Below, piece by piece: positions 31,111 to 35,001 of a stretch of 35,001 nt of DNA. Each line of letters begins with the position of its first letter. The stretch's first letter is position 1. A program made the position numbers and the translations under genes. The notes below the pieces were generated by a model, which worked only from the letters and a program-made list of their open reading frames with translations, did not search any database and was not told the origin of the DNA. The stretch is from Sperchopsis tessellata. Taxonomy: Eukaryota > Arthropoda > Insecta > Coleoptera > Hydrophilidae. Location of the stretch: the NCBI GenBank assembly GCA_033557685.1, contig JAWQRN010000181.1, positions 1-35,001 on the forward strand. Direction: 5' to 3'.

Positions 31111-31255
31111 AACTTAAAACACCTAACTGTACTTGCGCTGAGTAATATTCAGATTACCTCTTGCTTCGAGCCCTTTAGGGTTCCTTACAAATAACACTAC
31201 AGTTTGTTCCAAAATTGTACTTTGCTTGACTTTTAAAAGTCCTTTGTTAATTTAT

Positions 31256-32790
31256 TTGGGGTTCATAACTGCCATGGGGGTTATATGTCTGGAATTTTGG
31301 GGAATCTTGATTGATAAGCTGGTGGCTATAATTGAGTTTTCGTGAAATGCATTTTTCTGGTAGAATTTTCGGTCAGTTCGTCTAAGTAGTTATGAAGGGG
31401 GTTACCTGGGAGTTCAGTGGCTATTCTGAGGTATCGATTTTCTATACATTGTAAGTATTCTTTGGAGGAGTTGCTAGTGATTGTGTACCAGCTAGGGCTG
31501 GCGTACGTAAGAATGGGTCGGACGTATGATTTGTAGATGGTAAGTGTGGCTTTTTTGTGTGGTGAATTTAGTTGTGGATATAAGAATTTGAATCTTTCGA
31601 GGGATTTTTGTAGTTTATGTTAAGTGTGAAAGTTAGACGACTGTCTAGCTGGATGCCTAGATATTTGATCTGGGGTTACTAGGGGATTGGGATTGTCTAT
31701 ATAGATATTATTGTGTGGGGGAGCTTGTCTGACGGAGAAGAGGATTTCTTCCATTTTCAAGGGATTTATTTTCATGCCTCATTTCTGAAGGTATTTCTGG
31801 GTTGTGTCTAGTTGGTTTTGGACGTTTCGTGTTAAGGTGGAGTTTTGGAGGGATTAGCTAGTGCTTACGATGTCGTCAACGTATTGGGAAATGGAGATTC
31901 TGTGGTCTAAGGGTAATGCTATATCATGTAAGTAAATAGAAAAGAAGATTGGCCCTAGACAGGATCCTTGTGGGACGCCGGAGATAGATGTTTGTTATAT
32001 AGAGATTGTGCTGTCAATGATGACTGAAGTTGTGCTGTCAATAATGTCTGAGAAAAGACGGTCTTCGAGATAGGATTAGATGAGTTTAGTTATACTAAGG
32101 TGGACTTTGGCTTTGAAAAGTTTCTCAAATATGCCATGGTGCCATATTTTATCGAAGGCTTGGGTCAGGTGAAGGGTGAGCATACCAGTGACAATTCTGT
32201 GGTTAAACTGAGTCGAGATATTCTCAGTGATACGGAAGAGTTACTGAGTTGACGAGTGGAAACCGAATTGGAAGTTGGGTATTGATTTTTCTTACTCTAG
32301 GAAGTCTAGGAGATGGTCATTAATGTTTGATTCTAATATTTTGCTGGTGGTGTTCAGGAGTAGATGAGTGGTTCATGTGGAAACCGAATTGGAAATTGGG
32401 TATTGATTTTTGTTACTCTAGGAAGTCTAGGAGATGGTTATTGATGATTCATTCTAATATTTTGCTGGTTGTGTTCAGGAGGTAAATGAGGCGGTAGTTT
32501 CTTGGGTTTGATTGAAATTGCATGGGTTTAGAGATGGGTATAATGTGTGATAATTTCCACCATTTAGGGAAGTACGATAATTTAATTATCTGGTTGAATA
32601 GGGTTGCAAGGAAGACTATGGAATTTAGGGGAAGGTTTTGAAGAGCGTAGTTGGGAATGTTGTCTAAACCTGGGACTATTCTGGATTTAAGGAGTTTAAG
32701 TTTGAATTGTATTATTTCGGAAGTAATGTGGATGTGTGTGTCTGCTGTTAGTTTTTTTTATTTATTGATTCGTTGACTAAATTGCCGTTG
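31256..32790 (-). pseudogene. Jockey-like non-LTR element, copy A (inverted arm)
   Basis: Minus strand from 32790 to 31256 follows a Jockey-type reverse transcriptase: SRIVPGLDNIPNYALQNLPL (about 32695-32640), then LSYFPKWWKLSHIIPISKP, then NYRLIYLLNTTSKILE, then the DLTQAF-type region, the PQG block (about 31980), the YADD region (about 31880) and the post-palm blocks with a HPPHNN-like and LERFKFL-like part. The 3' end coincides with that of copy B. Several stops and frameshifts break it. It carries a private 121-bp tandem duplication (32256-32490). Endonuclease and gag are absent. Copy A extends further 5' than copy B (32387-32790). Confidence 0.85.
32256..32490. repeat. 121-bp internal tandem duplication in Jockey copy A
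   Basis: The block starting GTGGAAACCGAATTGG at 32256 is repeated starting at 32377, with a few substitutions. The second unit keeps the original coding sequence, while the first ends in TAGATGAGTGGTTCAT at the junction. This junction is also present at the 5' end of copy B (33171-33205). Confidence 0.85.
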
Positions 32791-33170
32791 ATTTGTGTGA
32801 AGGCAGGAAAATAAGCTATCGAATAAATTTAGTTTTGTTCAATATTTCTCTCCGGAACGATAGCACAGTGGCCGCCGAATTCGCAAAATACACTCGAACA
32901 GTGCTCTAGGTACCTTTTGGAAGTTTTCTAGGTACGTTTCCTCCATAGATCTCTCACATTCGATGTCAAATTTAATTTAGTCTTCGGAACAGGGTGGAAA
33001 TTAAAAAAAACTACGAATTTCATAACACCTGGGGCATTTGGACCTCTTTGGAGGAAAAAAGTGCGACAAAACTCGGACCGTTGATGCCTGAGGTGACGTC
33101 TTTTCGAATCTTTTTATTTGCATTAGATAATTTACCTTCGCGTATCCGTGAATGCGACGGTTGCTGGAGG
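32791..33170. other. Spacer between the inverted Jockey copies
   Basis: With 32387-32790 of copy A this forms the loop of the large inverted repeat. The 69-codon frame starting at 32994 is not recognised. Its end (33153-33173) matches a piece at 30541-30561 in reverse complement, so part of the spacer may be debris of the same R1-type element. Confidence 0.45.
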
Positions 33171-34275
33171 CGGTTTCCACATAAACCTCTCATCTACTCC
33201 TGAACACCACCAGCAAAATATTAGAATTAAACATCAATGACCATCTCCTAGACTTCCTAGAGTAAGAAAAATCAATACCCACCTTCCAATTCGGCTTCCA
33301 CTCGTCAACTCTTCCATATCACTGAGAATATCTCGAATTAGTTCAACCACAGAGTTTACACTGGCATGCTCACCCTTGACCTGACCCAAGCCTTCAATAA
33401 AGTATGGCACCACGGCATATTTAAGAATCTTTTCAAAGCCAAAGTCCACCTTAGTATAACTAAACTCATCAAATTATATCTCGAAGACCGTCTTTTCTCA
33501 GTCATTATTAACAGCACAACTTCAGTCATCATTGACAGCACAATCTCTATATTACAAACAGCTATCTCCGGCATCCCACAAGGCTCCTGTCTAGAGCCAA
33601 TCTTCTTTTCTATTTACTTACATGATATCCCATTATCCTTAGATCACAGAACCTCCATTTTCCAATACGCTGACGACATCGTAAGCACTAGCTAATCCCT
33701 CGAAAACTCCATCATAACACAAAACGTCCAAAACCAACTAGACGCAACCCAGAAATACCTTCAGAAATGAGGCATGAAAATAAATCCCCTGAAAATGGAA
33801 GACATCTTCTTCTCCGTCAGATACGCTCCCCCACACAATAATATCTATATAGACAATCTCAATCCCCTGGTCACCCCAGATCAAATATCTAGGCATCCAC
33901 CTAGATAGACGTCTAACCTTCACACTTAACATAAACTACAAAAATCCCTCGAAAGATTCAAATTCTTATATCCACTACTAAATTCACCACACTTACCATC
34001 TACAAACATACGTCCGACCCATTCTTATGAACGTCAGCCCCAGCTGCTACACAATCACTAGCAACTCTTCCAAAAAATACAACGTATAGAAAACCAATAC
34101 TTCAGAATAGCCACCGAACTCCCAGGTAACCCCCTATAAAAATCCTCCACGAACACTCACAGACCGAAAACTTCTACCCAAAAAAATGTATTTCACGAAT
34201 ACCCAATTATAGCCATCAATCAAGATTCCCCCAAATTCTATACATAAAACCCTCATGGCAGTTATAAACCTCAAA
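33171..34275 (+). pseudogene. Jockey-like non-LTR element, copy B (inverted arm)
   Basis: This is the reverse complement of 31256-32386 with scattered substitutions and small indels. The best-kept stretch (33366-33695) reads LDLTQAFNKVWHHGIFKNL, then GIPQGSCLEPIFFSIYLHDI, then FQYADDIVSTS: the catalytic YADD is intact, but a stop follows at once. Downstream, in shifting frames, are QLDATQKYLQK, APPHNNIYIDN, SLERFKFLYPLL and the C-terminal region ending near 34275. A 27-bp tandem duplication inside the reverse transcriptase (about 33500-33545) is shared with copy A. The 5' end lies within the second unit of copy A's tandem duplication. It cannot encode a full protein. Confidence 0.87.
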
Positions 34276-34289
34276 TATATTAACAAAGG

Positions 34290-35001
34290 ACCCTGATAAG
34301 TGTCGAAGTTTCGTCCACTGTTGCAAGGGACATTTTCAAGGCGAGTGATATTACTTCAATGAATGAATTCACGGCATTGATCCAAACTAGGCCGGATCAT
34401 GTTATATATAGGCAAGGACTGGAGTGGGGGATGCGCACTAGCTCATGGCCATTGCGTTCGGGCGAACGCTGCCGAGTGCAGGAGAGAAATGAGAGAGAGA
34501 GGGATTCGCCAAGCAATTGGTAATTGAAAACCATCGTCCCTATTGATATTGTTGGAACGATTATAAACCTCAATGGCTTCTCGGAATTTTCTGAGATAAT
34601 AAGGCTCCCGAGCTAAGATTTTAGTATCTTGGAACATAATGGGGTGACCTGTTTCATGACGATGTTCAGCCACAGCATACTGAATAATATGACCCAGATG
34701 AGTACAGCGCTCGTGCTCCTTTAAACGAGTAGCAACCGTATGCTTAGTTTCTCCAATATATACCTACCACAGGAACAAGGGATCTGATAAACCCCTTCGC
34801 TTTGTAACGGGATGACATCTTTTGAAGAATACTGTTTTGATGTCAAATTTTCTTAGAATGCGGGCAATTTTGTCTGTTGAATCCTTGACGAATGGTAGAT
34901 AAGCTATTGCTTTCACCTCAGGAATATTTCTGACAGTGATGGGTGGATTCCTGAAACATCTTATTGACCGTTTGATGTCTGACAAACTATATCCATTAGA
35001 T
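34290..35001 (-). mobile_element. Penelope-like element, 3' part, running off the right edge
   Basis: Minus-strand order from the window edge: the reverse transcriptase-GIY-YIG linker, with FRNPPITVRNIPEVKAIAYL, then DSTDKIARILRKFDIKTVF (34985-34830). A frameshift follows, then the start of the GIY-YIG domain as GVYQIPCSCG (about 34795-34766) and a second frameshift in the YIG region. Then come KEHERC and QYAVAEHRHETGHPIMFQD (about 34720-34620), and the C-terminal signature (REAIEVYNRSNNINRDDGF, then LPIAW) to about 34443. The 3' region has the hammerhead-like motif (34308-34340) and abuts Jockey copy B. Its protein is a different subfamily from the PLEs at 4084 and 13800, judging by divergent linker residues. 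Reverse transcriptase would lie to the right of the window. Confidence 0.85.
34308..34340 (-). other. Hammerhead-like motif in PLE 3' region
   Basis: CUUGAAAAUGUCC (34340-34328), then a loop, then GGAC and GAAAC (34316-34308). Stem II pairs GUCC with GGAC perfectly. Core positions 3 and 8 are U and A rather than C and G, as in the copy at 4131-4163. Confidence 0.4.

Noticed and set aside
32994..33203. 69-codon frame with ECDGCWRR, suggestive of a cysteine-rich domain
   Set aside because: It crosses the boundary into Jockey copy B, and the key piece belongs to a 21-bp repeat shared with 30541-30561. It is not a gene.

Overview
The window looks like AT-rich nuclear DNA from an insect (an arthropod at least). 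The genes are intron-bearing, the two recognisable proteins are animal proteins, and the rest is dense with decayed retroelements: Penelope-like elements (PLEs), RTE, Jockey/R1 and CR1-type non-LTR elements, a Ty3/gypsy remnant and a Tc1-type transposon. I cannot fix the order or species from sequence alone.

Layout. 1-7.2 kb is gene-poor. It holds a hammerhead-ribozyme fold near 306-358, two RTE-type reverse-transcriptase remnants (one split by a nested PLE with a recognisable target-site duplication) and two copies of a dispersed repeat. 7284-9028 (+) is a three-exon five-zinc-finger GLIS-family gene, best matched to GLIS2/sugarbabe, ending in a PLDLS CtBP-binding motif. 11578-30094 (-) is a seven-exon nucleoporin Nup54 gene that reads complete: an FG-repeat N-terminus, a conserved middle domain and a C-terminal helical region. 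The two genes converge, with about 2.5 kb between their stop codons.

The last Nup54 intron (about 6.7 kb) has collected a Tc1 relic, two GIY-YIG-bearing PLE relics, a tandem array of about 300-330 bp units carrying hammerhead ribozymes, and a Ty3/gypsy relic. The first Nup54 intron (about 6.4 kb) contains, on the opposite strand, a two-exon gene for a single-pass membrane protein with many N-glycosylation sequons and a possible glycosaminoglycan attachment site. From 30.5 kb to the end the window is transposon debris. It includes a large inverted pair of Jockey-like copies and a third PLE that runs off the right edge.

The most interesting signal is RNA, not protein. A tandemly repeated, non-coding unit (15234-15935, with dispersed relatives at 5640-5880 and 6230-6460) carries a minus-strand type I hammerhead ribozyme whose core is intact in one unit (15665-15722). 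A second, unrelated hammerhead with an intact core lies at 306-358 (+). The architecture of about 327 nt between successive cleavage sites matches animal retrozymes, which are thought to borrow PLE machinery. Three PLE 3' regions in the same window carry a related, degenerate hammerhead-like motif. A retrozyme-like family is therefore found beside its presumed helper family. The folds were drawn by hand and activity is not demonstrated.
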